Positions 34,244-47,779 of a stretch of 64,000 nt of DNA are shown one piece after another. The DNA lies in the NCBI GenBank assembly GCA_001466705.2, contig LATX02000112.1, positions 186,001 through 250,000 on the forward strand. Direction: 5' to 3'. Source of the DNA: Moniliophthora roreri (Eukaryota > Basidiomycota > Agaricomycetes > Agaricales > Marasmiaceae). Positions within the stretch are counted from its first letter, which is position 1, and each line of letters starts with the position of its first letter. The notes under the pieces were generated by a model. The model saw only the letters and a list, made by a program, of their open reading frames with translations, ran no database searches and had not been told where the DNA came from. A program made the position numbers and the translations under genes.

Positions 34244-35525
34244 ATGAATACGCCGCCCCCGATACCGGGCTATCTACCCAGTCCGTTCGCTACCATATCT
34301 GGCCGAAGTGAGTCCTCAAAAAGCTATGTTGTCAAGGAATGATCTATTCAACAGAATCCCAACAGTTGTAATTACAGTCTGCCACTCCGCGGCAATGGTT
34401 TCGACAATATACAGAGTGATATATCGACTCCGCATAAGTCGTTTTGCTTGGGATGATGTGTGGGCAACTTTAGCGTTGTTGTTGGATGCATTGTTATTGA
34501 TTTGTACTTGGCTTCAAAGTACGTCGCGTACCCTTGTCTACATCCATTCAGGCTCCTTCAATTTAAACAGTAATTGAAAGGCCTGCACCTTCGAGCCCGG
34601 ACATCTCAGAGTATTATCTGCGTCTCAAGATCGTATTCTGGCTTGTGAGCGCGTCCTACAACACGGTCGTATGGTGAGTGTCAGCTCCTTTTGAGATTTG
34701 ACCACGTACTCAATTTATTCCCAAAGGACATCTCGAGTCAGCCTTATCGTTTCAACAATGCGATTTATACCTCCTGGTGGCCTGAAAAAGTTCTGTATGA
34801 TCCTGTCCGTAATGTCTCTCATCCAATGCGGCCTGTTCATCACCTTGCGGGCCACTCTCTGCAACGTCGACTTCTCTCGGTTTTTCGTGATCATGTGCAC
34901 GTCCGTAAATGCTGGAAAGGTAGTCGCGATATATGGCGTGACTGGTAAGTATCTGTAGCTAGATCCATTATTCGTTAACTAAATTGGGATGCCAGTGGAC
35001 ATATCAGCATGCCTCATTCTGGTGTTCTTGCCAACCCACGTGCTATGGAGAATGAAACTCTCGCCAAAAGACCGCTGTCTCGTCATGTCCCTTTTCGCAG
35101 CAACTATCATAACACTATGTCCTTCTATCGTCAACGCGTACTACGCACTGAACTACAATGCATTGGGGTCTGCTTACAGCTCTCAAATCGAGGTGAGTTC
35201 ATAATAACAGTCCCGTTTACACTCTTTGACTTCCTCGAAGGCAGCAGTCTCTCTCATGGTCTGTAATCTCGTCGTCGTTGTGACGAGTATCTACAGATAC
35301 ATCCACCGCGACCGTGGATCAGATTCTGACGATTCGACCGCAAACCGGACTTCAAGCCCAATCATTGGGGTCATCCCTGCCACATTGACTTCAGACAGGG
35401 ATACCACAACACTGGATACCAATCGCCTTTCCATCACTGATTTGTATTCTTTGGGCTCTGAGTTTGCCGCCATTACTCCCTGTGGAAGTGCGATCTTGGA
35501 AAGTCCGATTTCAGAGAAGGTGTAG
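34244..35525 (+). CDS. seven-TM-type integral membrane protein, paralog 1
   Basis: Family of fungal multi-span membrane proteins with a W-D-D motif after the second span, loosely like Pth11/rhodopsin-domain proteins; no ligand or function is known. Exons 34244-34307, 34366-34518, 34571-34673, 34727-34944, 34996-35192 and 35241-35525 give 339 aa. Order: MNTPPPIPGY, span 1, RISRFAWDDVWATLALLLD, a loop ending EYYLRLKIVFWLVSASYNT, SLIVSTMRFIPPGG, then further spans (CMILSVMSLIQCGLFI, VDISACLILVFLPTHVLW, LFAATIITLCPSIVNAYY, SLMVCNLVVVVTSIY) and a polar Ser/Thr/Asp tail. The six-exon structure, with the same phases, is shared with the three minus-strand paralogs. Confidence 0.75.
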
Positions 35526-36368
35526 GATTGTATTTTTTTCTCCGCCCCTCGTGATCGAGGGATCGCATATACGAACTTAAACTACTTCAATGAACTGTCA
35601 TGACGACGGAGATTCAATCAGCACTCAGGACTCACAATTACACCATTTGCCCCGGCCCGGAATATTTGAACCCCCAGTAATACTGTATTTCTAATGATTG
35701 TACAACACGGATGGCGCTGGAATCAGAAGATTATCACATCGTACTCTTTTGTACTTTGCAATTGTCTGAACAGAGTTTGAACACCGAGAGAGAATGGTAC
35801 CCCTGGTTTCATACGGGACTGACATCGGTTAGGAAGGAATACTTGGCCAAAAAATTGGAGAGGGAAGAGTCTCTTGACACAAAACGTCGGAGGCAGTATA
35901 ACGCAATCTCATATTGATACTAGATCAGGATGTCGGGAGGACTAATATAAGTGCATAATCATTACTCATTATATACTAGTATTAGGTTACATGGTTCACA
36001 AATGCGCCACAAAACCGTCCGATGCCAGCATCCCAGGCAGCCCGTAACAATGCAGAACCACACCGAGCGAAACTCGAGCGCTAGCGCTTAGAACAGCTGA
36101 TCGAGGTTCAGTGTCTTCCCAGGAAGGCAAAGCTATCCCATCAGCCGTGCGCGCGCCGTGTGACTTCCGTGTGACCAAGCCGAACCGCGCAAAGCTTTGA
36201 GGAGTATACATAAGCTCCAAGTTGCGAAGAAGGCATATTATACGTACCCTCTAAACATTCTCCCTGCCAGATACTCCAAGGCAATGCAATTGCGCGATTC
36301 CTAGTGACCTTGAGGTTCTGCCAATGTCGAGAGAAGCTCGTCGTTTCCATGAATTCCCTCAGACTACC
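35526..36368. other. convergent intergenic region
   Basis: 843 bp between two converging paralogous genes. A 68-codon open frame at 35711 has no recognisable features. No repeats or RNA genes seen. Confidence 0.4.
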
Positions 36369-37685
36369 TTATCCGAACGACAACCACAGATAGCGTTTAC
36401 GGTGACCCCCTTTATTCGACGTAGTGCGACTCTCCTCTGTATAAACACTCGTAGCAGCGTCACTGGCTTCCAAAACAGGATACCTCGTGGGCTGCGAGTG
36501 AGAACTTGTCGGACGGTACGAGTCCGTACCGCATATCGAGGAAGCGGCGTCGGTACAGGAAGAAGTCCGATCCAGATTGAGGTCTTCGGAGTGAACTGTG
36601 CTATCATGGGCCCAAGACTGGCGGGGACGGGGTTCGCGGGATTCGGTTTCGCGGACGTGTAGAGTGTAGAGGCTGGCGACAACTATATGGATGTTACAAA
36701 CGAGAAGGGCTATACCAAGCTGAGAGAAATCAGTGGTTCATGCTTTGGCCTGATGAGGTCAGAAGGAGGATCTAGACATACCTCTATGTGCCCAGTATAA
36801 TGAGTAAGGAGACGGCTGGGTTTCAAGACATATACGTTATGAACAAGGGCGGCGGCAAGCGTGAATATGCTTGAGGTGAATAGAAACATTAGGAGATTGC
36901 GTTTTGCCGACGGCAAATCCATATACCGCAACGCGTATAATGGCAGGGCAACCAGGAGTACACTCAGTGCCACATCGACTGCCAAGATTTGGTCAGGTAA
37001 TAACGATAAGGGAAAAAAAGGGTACTGACCAATAGTTTGAATAATTCCAAGAGCCGAAGAGGAAGTACACACAGGAAGTGATGAATAGGTGTTTATAGTA
37101 CACATACATGCCTTCATGATGATGATAACGATGGCAGCAGTGCCTGTGAGTACTGCCATCGGAATGCACCCATTTCGTGGCCAGCCAGGGGCCAAGATAC
37201 GGCGTATCGAGACCCATAGGCTTATTCTGGTACAACTAAGATCCTAGGAGTCACTACCTGAAATGGAAGAGCCAGAGTCCAAGAAAGAACTCACGCCATT
37301 ATCAAAGTAAAGAGGATGGTCATACTCCAGAATGCAATAGACTGGCGTCGTTGGTATTCTGGCGTACCAGCGGGAACCTCGTGATCTAGATAAGAACGGA
37401 GCTGGTGAATTGGGAACCGTTACAGGAACACGACAAAACTCACCAGTCCTTTCTTTCAGCCAAAGACATAAAAGCTCTCCTACATCCAACACAAATGCCG
37501 CAAATGCCCAAGCGTCATCCCAGGATAATCGTCGGATGCGATACCGATGAAACAACCGATAAATAGTGGCTACAAGTGCAATACCATGGACAACCGAGGA
37601 ACCGACTAAAATCGTGCTTAGAGTGGTGACGAGTAGAGCGACAAAAGAAACACTCACTGTTCAGTCCTGAAATAGATGGTGTCAT
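36369..37685 (-). CDS. seven-TM-type integral membrane protein, paralog 2
   Basis: Same family as the gene at 34244, inverted relative to it. Exons 37685-37658, 37605-37444, 37385-37295, 37235-37030, 36978-36782 and 36719-36369 give 344 aa. Motifs: VVHGIALVATIYRLFHRYRI, RRLSWDDAWAFAAFVLDVGE, TPEYQRRQSIAFWSMTI, TRISLWVSIRRILAPG, then VDVALSVLLVALPLYALRY, MDLPSAKRNLLMFLFTSS and LVCNIHIVVASLYTLHV, with a polar Ser/Thr-rich tail. Exon phases (1, 1, 2, 1, 0) match the other copies, which supports the model. Function unknown. Confidence 0.78.
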
Positions 37686-37830
37686 ATCGGGAATCCGTGC
37701 GGTGTCTTCTTGCGACCTGGCTAGGACATGAACTCGTCAGAGTCGAAACCGTCGTCGCAGTGCACCTCAAAGAGGCGAATGTGATGGGGGGTGAGCGTGT
37801 CACTCACATGTTTGATTTTATGGGCTTGCG

Positions 37831-40800
37831 TCAACAGGGACAATTGAATTGGAAGGAGTTGGGTCAAACGCCGCTAACAAGTCATAATTATACTTCTCGT
37901 AAGTCATTTCCTAAGTTCTACACAGCCCAGCTAATAATAAAGCAATTTTTCTTGGTGAATTCTTATCATTCGTAGCCCCTCGCCCTTATGCTGAAGATGA
38001 GTGCCACAAACATTTAGAACGAATGGTATGGAATAACGACAGGTGACAACCATCAGCTCAGGTTCAGGTCGGATGGGGGCCTGGACCTGGGAAATCTGCG
38101 GCGTTGAGATCTGAAACAAGATGAAGCAGAAGCAATTTGATCATCGTTGGGACATATTAAATAGGTGATCGGCGTGCTGTCCACGTAGAGGGTGAAAGGT
38201 ACCCACGGCAATGCCGCACGGAGGCTCTGAAGGATAATAATGAGAACAAATTTCGGAGGGCGCGCAATAAGCATATTAACATGCCTCTGCTGAGTTTTTG
38301 TCCCTTGATCCCAATGGAGATTCTGACGCCCCTGGCAAAGCAAATGCCTACTACGCAATATTCGGGCCCTTTCGTAAACCTAGCGAGCCGGGAACTCCAT
38401 AAAGTGTGAACGCCATGGGATTATTGCATCCGTACGACCACTGCCGGTGCCCCCGATTTGCTAGTTTTTGACTTCGGCGCAGTACTTGACCCAGAATTTG
38501 TTATCCCATAAATATCGGGATACCTCAGGGACTGCAAATTTGACGCCGAAGCAGCAAGACGGGACGATCCTAAATCCGAAAGCGAAGAGGCCATGTCGGT
38601 GAATGTCAAGCCGACGGTATCTTGACTTTGTCCGTCCGGGGTATACTGCGACGTTCCAGGAGGAAAGCGACTGGTATTTTCGTAACGGGTATCAGAGGGT
38701 TGGGTGTAGTCGGAATCCTCGTTATCTTCAGAACGTCGACACAAAGAGTAAAAGCTGGTAACAACGATGTGAACGTTGCAAACTAAGAGGGCTATAGCAG
38801 CCTGCGAAAGATGTGCCCTTTATAACCCGTTGCCTGATCAAGAATTTGAAGAAATACGTACCTCTATGTGGGTAGTGTAGTGATTCATGATACGATCGCG
38901 TTGTAGGACATAAACATTATGCACCAAAGCCGCGACAAGAGTGAATGTGCTTGTGGTGAATAGAAACATCATGAGGTTGCGTTTTGCCGACGTCAAGTCC
39001 ATGTACCACAATGCGTATAGCGGCATGCCGACCAAAAAGACACTCAATGCAATGTCGGCTACCCGGAGTTGTCAGTCATGAAAAGTAAGGTCAGTAGAGG
39101 ACTAACCAATAGTTTGAAAAATTGCAATAGGGGTGGGGTCAGTGCAAAAAAGAGGGTATTCCTGATCGGGTGAAGTTGGGTTTGCACTACACATGCAGAG
39201 TTTGATGGCGATAAGAATCAAAGCAATGATGCTCGTAACCACTGCCATAGGAGTACACCAATTTCGTAGTTTGCCAGGTGCTAGTATACGGCGTATCGAA
39301 ACGCAAAGACTGATCCTAGCAGAACTAACAATGGAGGGATTAGTCTTGGAAATTGGCGACCGAGAAAAGCAGCCACAAACCCCACGATCAAGGTGAAGCT
39401 GAGGCTTATATACCAGAATACAATACTCTGGCGTTGTTTGTACTCTGGTGTATCAGCCGGAACCTCACGATCTGGAGGGGAGTATAATTGGTGAATTCAA
39501 GTTCATAACTCGGGCATAACACGACTCACCGAATTTGACTTTCAACCACAGGCAAATGAGCTCCCCTGCATCTAGCAAAAACGCTAAAAATGCCCAAGCA
39601 TCATCCCAGGAAAATCGCCGGATGCGATACCGGTGAGCCAGCCGATATCCAGCTATAAAAAGGACACTTACTACGCAGACCTGAAAGAGACGATTGCATA
39701 GAACCAAGACTACCAAGACCGAGGCGCTGTGTCTACGAGGTTTTCTTCGTCCTTGTTCCTGATCGACGGCGCGCTACTAGGACATTAATCCCCCAGAGTC
39801 AGAACGTGGGGATACAAGTGGAGGAAACAAGTGGAGATGAGTGAGCGTCAGTAAGCTGTTATGGAATCGTCGTTGCAATATTTTACGACGAGAGAACTTG
39901 ACATGGTCGACAGGGTCGGGTCGAACTGAATTGTTCGGTCAAGGTACATAATCCGGGGCGGCTTGTGAATGAACTCCAGAGTCGAGACCTCAACAGAACT
40001 TCATTATACGTCATCAAGATCAATACATTTTCAAACCACTAGTCACCGACAGCTGTATTTAGACAAATTAAATGAATGGTGCCGCTTCAGGTTGAAGATG
40101 TATGAGGAAGTTTTGAGCCGTTACTGGGTAGCTACAGGTTGGCAGGACAGTGCTTGAGTAGCGAGGTTTCCTTCGATAGATCTAGAGAATCCGCAGTTGA
40201 GATAAGTATAGGCTGGGACTCGAATACAGATCTAAAGAGGCCGGAGATCAGTGAACGTCGACAAAAAAAGAGTGGCAGTAGGGAAAATAAGTCAGAGAAC
40301 CGCGTTTCGACAGAAGTATTTCGGACGGCACTTCCTGGTTGCATTCGGTTGAAGAATCGTCATGTGGGAAGGGGGTAGAATGGAGAGGGACTTAGCAATT
40401 ATCGCCAGTAGCATTAGTCACAATGTACTGCAAATCTTTACCAGTTCGGAGGCCTCAAGTTTTGCCGGGAGAGAGGGCCTTGAATTACTAGACATGAGCG
40501 ATTGCTACAGGACTAGGAGACTATGTTGATGGTGGTATGAGAAAAAGTTGGAGTAGTCAGGTACCGGTACCGTCTGAGTCCGCGGCCTCTGTACCAACTA
40601 CGACCAACAACAGCCATTCCTAGGCATACTTGGCTGCACTAAAATTTGTATGAAACTAGAGCATCAATCAGTCAATTAGATTGGCATTTGCACACACAAT
40701 TTTTCATTTGGGACCAATAATTATATGCTTCAAGTTCAAAGGATCCACATAGCGTGGCATTGGAAAGCTGTATGTATCAGGCAAATTCAAAGCTGAAGAT

Positions 40801-41019
40801 ATTTTGAAGCTTTGCTAGCAGTGAGTTTGCAAACTAGATGTTCTCGTCGTCATCTTGAACATAAGTACTGGGAAAATGTACGGTGACGACGTTCAACTTG
40901 AAAGTCACTGGCTCCAGCAATTTCTTCTGATGCTCTTCAAGACACAACCCCATTCGCCACTGGATCTACCCGATAACAGCATTCTCCAGCTGCATTACCA
41001 ACTTCTACAACAATCACTA
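37831..41019. repeat. segmental duplication, left copy
   Basis: About 3.2 kb repeated in the same orientation at 54716-59544. It begins TCAACAGGG and ends at CAATCACTA in both copies. It contains a membrane-protein gene, its flanks and a non-coding right part. Compared with the other copy it lacks the hAT element, lacks about 1.2 kb at 40636 and keeps about 0.24 kb (40221-40457) deleted there. From about 40640 rightwards this copy has TG or CA where the other copy has CG. Confidence 0.88.
38421..39699 (-). pseudogene. seven-TM-type membrane protein, paralog 3, exon-2 start deleted
   Basis: Nearly identical to the gene at 55880-57241 from its second span to the stop, with the same C-terminal TAPKSKTSKSGAPAVVVRMQ. 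Exon 1 (from ATG 39699) and its donor are present. About 80 bp covering the first acceptor and the start of exon 2 (the GSSIAHGVALLTT segment) are missing: the sequence jumps from the intron to GYRLAHRYRIRRFSWDDAW. The remaining 19 nt between donor and next AG are too short to splice. Without the first span the protein is probably non-functional, or it uses another start. Confidence 0.72.
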
Positions 41020-42539
41020 CATGGCCAGATGTTCATTGATACACCTGCTCAAGCATGTTCTTGATACAGACTACTTATTCCCAAAATTCAAGCTGAGGCC
41101 AAAATTTGTTTGTAAATCATCAGAAATGATCGCAATCAGCACACAATGTTCCAAAGTTCCAAAAATGTGAAATACAAGTATGGTAATGACATCATGTATG
41201 TACAAATTGGGTCACTCATTCTTGAAACCATTCTGCATTCTGCAAATTACTTGGTCTGTGAGTCTGAAATGGTTAAGAGCCACATGAGAAAGGAACCTGG
41301 CCACTTGGAAGCTGCCAAGCCATCTGCAAGTCTTGGGTGATGCTGTAGAGTGCTTAATGATGAGCTGTGAGAATGTAGAGAGCTGGAAGATGGGTGGGAG
41401 CTGTATAAGATCTCAGCATGTCTGTGTGTTTCTGCCACTTCAGCTTCAGAAGATTGATGTGAATGTGGTACTAGTAGAGGCAGTGGAAGATCAGCCCAGT
41501 GTTGCTAAGCATGAGACAGGCCCAGTACACCTTGAGGACTGCAAGGTGCAAGGTTTCCTTGACCACTTTCTACATGAGGGAGGAAGGCCAATGGGGTGGC
41601 CAAAGGGCCATTGGAGGGTGTGCTGCCCCTACTTGATGGATGTAAAGGAAGGCCCACATCAGGTATAGAACAAGAGCTTGACCATGTAGTTGAATACAGT
41701 CAATAATAGTGAGTCAGTGATGATGATGACTCATGTAATGAGGTTGATTGAGCAGGCAAGTGTATGATGCCACTCACTGTAGATGGAGGACAGCTTGGTG
41801 GAGGCACTGCACCTGGCCCTTGCATCTTCTTCTTGTGACTGTCAGCTTCCTGTTGTGAACTCTTATATATTGTTAATGTTGCGGAGAGTATTTGATGTGG
41901 GATATGAAACTCTTGAACAAATTTGGTGCTCTGCATCTGTGCTGTGTTCAGAACCATGTCATTGGGATCTCCCTAATGCACCACCTGCCCTTTTCTCAGC
42001 TCTGTGTCCTGTTGCTCCTGGCAGACCACTATTGTTTGCTGCACTGTGCACTTGTTCCTGACACAATCATGTTGTATGTTAACAACACATAGAATTTTCT
42101 GTGAATGGGCATGTTATGAGCTATTATGAATAAACAGAAAAGCACATACCTCTGGAGGGAGAGGCATGTACACAGTAGGGGTTTGAGTTGTTAATTGAGG
42201 CATTCCATGCACAGAAGCCTCAGGCCCTGCATTAAGAACCTTCACCAATACCACCAGCCATCTATTGCAGTGCTGGATAATTTCAGCCACCTGAGCTATA
42301 TGTTTTATTGAAGGAAGCTGGGCAATGACATAGTTACCCATGGCCACTTTGTCACCATTTTCTAGAGGTAAGCTCTTCACTGGTTTAAAGTTGTTTGCAT
42401 TGCTAATGTGCCCCATTTTTGGCATAGACATATAGCAGTGCATTTGCACATCTAATTTCTAATTTAGTGCAGAACACAGACCTGTGTATACACACAGCTT
42501 AAGCACTAGTTGTCAATGAACCAATCAGTCTCTCAGATA

Positions 42540-43400
42540 GCACTGTGAAACAGCTTAGTTGAGGCTTAGTAGACTATACTAGTCCACTACATTGCAGTGA
42601 AGTGTCACTATGAAGGTCCTTGGTCATAAGCGGGCCAGAAACCACCAATTCCAATCTAGTAAAGGAATAGATATCAGCAGGATCTACAGTCTGAATGCAT
42701 CAGACTGGTTGCAAAAGCAATCACAAGTATTATAACATGCTATTGAGACATTATCATTATGTGGAATGGTATTAAATACTTCAGAAGACCTATATACATG
42801 GTTATTGGAACCTATATCCAGTCAACCAACCTACACATTGAGTGTTCAAGAATTACAAGCTAAGCTATAATTATGGGTATCTCTGTGGAGCCACCATCTA
42901 GGCCTAGCGGGCCCCTGCATGTTGGAAGATTGGTGGGATTACATATTCATTGAAATGTGGATAGAGGATTGACAACCACCAATCGGATAGAGAGGAAGGA
43001 AACTAGAGGAGGAGAAAGAATGTGCTGCAGACTGCACATTAGTACTGCACCAGTGGTCCCACACAACATTTGCACAAATATTCCCAATATTGGACATTTT
43101 CTATACATAGCAGGACTTTTGGACACATACACATTCCTTAAACATATAACATCTTATCTTTTCCCATTATTTTGAGTTTTAGTATTATTCTATTTTCTGG
43201 ACTGTATATAATGTGGTGTACATTAGTTACAAGGCTCAAGCAGCAGCTGGCATCTTGCCTTGCTTCATAGCAGCTTGCTCTGGACGTCTGCATTGGTGCT
43301 GTTCCAGGCAAGTTTGTGACAGTGCTTTACCAACACCTTCTAGGCATTTGCCAGCTGTCTCTTCTACAAGCCAAGATACCAATCAGAAGCTCTATTTTAC
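42540..43400. repeat. LTR-like AT-rich remnant, first copy
   Basis: Shares with 49540-50460 the stretch around AGTAGACTATACTAG and CAGAAACCACCAATTC-type segments, followed in both by a region with ACACATAC...TTAAAC...TATCTTTT motifs and a TATATAA-type box. This pattern fits the U3-R part of decayed LTRs from one family. Ends and target duplications not found. Confidence 0.45.
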
Positions 43401-43410
43401 TGTACTTTAG

Positions 43411-44118
43411 TGTGAAATACACTTAAGTCAACCAACCACCTTGTGAACACATACCAATAGGTTGTGTTCATCTGATTACTGGATTCTTTTGAGAACTGTA
43501 CACCATTGGTTGTGTTAGTGCACCAGAACTTGAATAAACACATTGCTTTGGTCACATTCATTGGTGTTTCATTGATCTGAGAGTCCTCTGCCACTGGTTC
43601 ACATTACTGGACTAAAACACTTGTGAATGTGGTGCTTTACATTGTGTTCACTCAGTATTGGAGTCTATTAAGAGTCCTTTGCTATTGGGTTGTGTCTGCG
43701 CACCAAAACCTTACTGAACATGTTACTTAGGTTGTGTTCAACCAGTGTTTGACTTGTTTGAGAGTCCTATGCTATTGGTATGCCCCCATGCACCATAACT
43801 CTTCTAAATGTGTTGCTCTGCACTGCGTTCACCCATTCTTGAACCCTATCAAGAGTCCTTGACCATTGGTGTGCCCCCACAGACCATAACTCTCTTGAAT
43901 GTGTTGTTTTGCACTGCATTCATCCATTCTTGGACCCTGCTAAGAGTCCTTGACCATTGGTATGCTCCTGTGGACCATAACTTCCATGAATGTGTTGTTT
44001 TGCACCATGTTCACCTATTATTGGACTCTGTGAAGAGTCCTTGACCATTGGTTCGCTCCTGTGGACCTAATTCTGTCAGAACACACTACTTATGTCATGT
44101 TCAATTTGATTTTGATTG
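43411..44118. repeat. minisatellite, about 90-bp unit, seven to eight copies
   Basis: Units of about 90-91 bp, each ending GAGAGTCCT or AAGAGTCCTTG and restarting with ACCATTGGT, near 43411, 43501, 43591, 43682, 43772, 43862, 43953 and 44044. The last three full units are most alike; the outer ones are diverged. Non-coding. Confidence 0.82.
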
Positions 44119-47100
44119 TTCTAAAGTGTTCTAAAATCTTATAAATAATCAAATAAACTCCAAACCCCCTTGAACTTGATTTTTCAACTCAGATCTAATT
44201 TATCTTGTTGTTGGAACTCTATACTCACTCTTTACACTTGACGAGTGTTCAACATGATCATGAAGTAGAAGGATTCTGTCTCCTTTGAGCCCCAAGAACT
44301 ACTGACAGGTGCACTGTGGAGGATTGAGATGCTTCCTCTATAGAAGCACAAAAACACTGTCTTTATTGCCTGTATCTTCTGCTTGAAATATAGAGAGATA
44401 CTGGGCAAGATACAATCTAGTTTCTGTGGCTGATAGCTGTTGGTATTGAGTGCCATTTTCAAACATACAGAAGCCTAGACATTTTATCAACCAATGTAGA
44501 ATCACCACACTTTAGACCAAAATACTAACCACCTTGTTCTCACTTGAGTACTTCTAGCCCTAAGTATTGGCCCACCACATCTATAGACTGCTCTATGAGT
44601 TGAAGAGCATGAGGGCTGCATTTTGTCCAGACTTGATCCAGCTGTTTCTTGTGAGAGTGGTGGTGTCAATGGAAATACAGCTGAATGTCCATGGTGCATT
44701 GACTTTGAGGCTGCTGAATAATGTTGAAATTTCTTCTAGACACATTATCTTGATCTGTCCAAGAAACTGCCCCTTGAATAAGAAAGAGACCTCCACTGAG
44801 CTGTTGATGAACCTGGTTTGTCTGCCCAAAGGCAAAAGCAATATCACATGATGGTGCCTGTCAATTGGAATGTGTGCTTTTGCAGCAAATACCTGTATTG
44901 AAAGACTTGAATGACTGTTGCAAAGAGAATGGCAGGTCCAAAGTGACAGATATAGTTGGGAAGATGGATGAGAACATGAAACTTAGGTTTATTAAACCAA
45001 CAGATGCTCCACTTTGCCACATGAGTCAGGAAGTTTTGAAACTCACACTCAAGAGTATCCTGGCTTGAATTTAGTACCATGAATAGGTGTGAAGCTGGAC
45101 TCTTACTCACTAAGTACTTTGACAGATCCATGATCTCAGACTGCTATATCAGGGGGATGAGTTTTGACAGGACTGGCCATGTCTCATAGCACTTGTCTGA
45201 GACAAGACCATGTATGACAAATAGTGCTACTTGGGCCACTTTTCTGAAGTCACCACCTGTCAATGAACCATAGTAGTTTGTCAGAGTGTCACCTGCAAGA
45301 AAGAATGGGAGACCAAGGCCTTCTACATTCACTGATGTCAAGTGAGTAGAGAGTTCCTGCAGCTTGTTGTCTTTCTTCTTGATTTGATTCTGTATCACAT
45401 CTTGCTATGGATACTTCACAAACCCCAGTAGAATGACATGTAAAATCTCTACAGGTGTATCTGCATGAGGATTCAAACCTTGCCATGTATGTTAGCAAAG
45501 AGTATATAGAAGAATAGCATGACATACCCCAGATTCTTCACACAGGACTCATTGTCTGTTCTGGCATTGTGCTTTGTGCCTGGTTCAATGCTGCTATCTT
45601 TGTTGCCAGAGACCTGCAGCCTTTGTAGGAATTCAGAAGCTGATTAACAAAATGCATTTGATAGGCATCTTTCATGCCTGTTTGAGTGCACTCTGCTTTC
45701 AACTTCACCTCAGCTCCCAGCACCTGAGCACTCTGAAAGTGCTCTTCCAGTGTTTTCACTGTCTCTGTGACTGTTTTTAGCTCTCCAGGCTGTTAGAATA
45801 GTGAGAGATATGTTTTGGTGCTGTGAAACCACACACCTTGATGAAGTTCAACACTTGCCAACATATTGCATCCAAGCTCTCAACAAACTTCTTCCATTTC
45901 TTCTTCCTATCTCCACTCCTGGCACTAGTAGCACTTGCTTGTGACCCTGTGTCACTGTTGTTGCCATCAGATGCTTCATCATCACTATTGCCATTCTTTC
46001 TGTCATGCTCTTCACAGGCATCTTTACCTTTGACCTTTCATGTGCAACAGAACAGCTTTTCTCACAAGTCTATATGACATGCAAACTCTGACTGCATTGG
46101 ATTATCCCTGAGAAGAGCCAGCACACCAGGAATGAGAGGAACTTCTTCATTTGTTGAACTGTCAAGAGCCCAGATTCCATGAGTCTGTCCATCCCTTAAG
46201 AAAATAGATCAGTGGAGTATGTGGATGATATGATACTTCATACTCACTATAGTTGATCAACAATCCCATCAAGCATTGAGGGGAGGTGCAGTGTTGAATG
46301 TGCACAGAAAATGGATGTTGTATTCTCTTGACATTTGAGTTCAATTGAGCCCAGCAGTGGTAAATAGGAAACTGTTGTGTTTGTTCCATTGTTTTAATGT
46401 GTTTCCAGAAGTGTCATCACAATACAACCAGATTAAGAATGCATAGACAGAAGCCCCATTGGCAAGTTCTCTTAGCAATTGCCTTTTATTGGGTCAGTTA
46501 GCATCCAGAGCTTGATGTTGCCACATGGTGCAAGAACATCTGAATCACTGTTGATTAGCACAACTGCACCTTCCTTGACAGTGACACTTACTCTCAATTT
46601 GTGTGAGATCTGCAATTGCAAAGTCTTGTTCCTGGCCAACAATATCTGGAAACGACAGCAGCAAGTCATCCTCTTCAAACTCTCCTTCCTCATTCATCAA
46701 CCTAGTATGCAGGTGGAGGGTTTTCAGACATGGGTGGCAGGCATTGGCACTAGTGGCAGGGTAGGTCCTCTTTCTATATATGGATAGGCTGGTAGACTGA
46801 CAGAAAATTGTAGGAGTCTGACTGCCAGAATAGGTAACAGACCCTCCCATTACTGTTTTTACCACACCTTATACTAAATAAAGCTGATAATATGGCAAAC
46901 CTAGAAAAGACCCAATTTTATTCTTTTTACACTACTTTTGAACCAGAACACTTTAATATAACACAAGATAATTGGTAATAAGGACTAGAGTGAGCCTAGT
47001 CTGCTAGTCATTGCCTTAGAGAAGCTATGGTGCATTGGAAAGTATGAAGAGCTATATAATACACTATACAGAGGTGTTTAAGCTGTACTTTCTGACTTGT

Positions 47101-47779
47101 CTATGTATCAGATCCAAAGCAAATCACTCCCAAAACCTGTAGGAAACCTAACTATGGCCCAATAAATGCATTAGCTAGTTAACTATGCTCTCAAAGTGCT
47201 ATCAATGGGATTTTTATTTTATGTTAACTTTCTATGACATCTGCAAAGTGCAACATGCAGTCAAACAGTACAGAGGTACTTAAAAGAGACATCAAAACAG
47301 AAAGATGACTTAGAACAGGAACAATCAAAGTACAATTATCCTCTAAAGTCAATATACAGATCAAAGTCAAAGCAGATAATCTCTTAATAAAGAGCTCAAA
47401 GGTGGCAAAACCATATGAAATAACATAACTAAGTACAAAGTGACCTCAGAAGCCAGAAGAGTACTTTTGTAGGACTGAAGTGACTTAATAGATAGACACA
47501 ATGAGACATACAGAGAATATCTAATGCATAAGAAGTTCTAACTAAGACTGAGAGTGCATTGTCAAAGGGGATAGAAACAGTAACAGTGTGTTCCAACCTC
47601 AGAAACTTTGGCATCTAGGCCTCTGCCAATGTGCAGATGCTAAGAAGGGAAATGCTGTAAGGAAATGGGACAGATACAACCATCCACTTGTAGATATCCG
47701 ACTTAGAAAAGAGAAAATACAAGTTATAGAGTCCAGAACACCTGGAGAAGTAGATACCTGTGCAGATATGGTTGGATAC

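Larger units (their letters stand above)
42114..46865 (-). pseudogene. transposon-type large protein gene, split by insertion
   Basis: Minus-strand fragments in family order: TLEEHFQSAQVLGAEVKLKA (45.7 kb), SVNVEGLGLPFFLAGDTL with YYGSLTGGDFRKVAQVALFV (45.3 kb), WFNKPKFHVLIHLPNYICHF followed by GPAILFAT (45.0 kb) and, after a gap, GDKVAMGNYVIAQLP with VLVKVLNAGPEASVHGMP (42.3 kb). These resemble large uncharacterised agaric proteins usually found among repeats; I cannot assign a transposase superfamily. The C-terminal part is separated from the rest by an LTR-like stretch and a minisatellite (about 42470-44230). No fragment is longer than about 110 codons. Confidence 0.5.
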
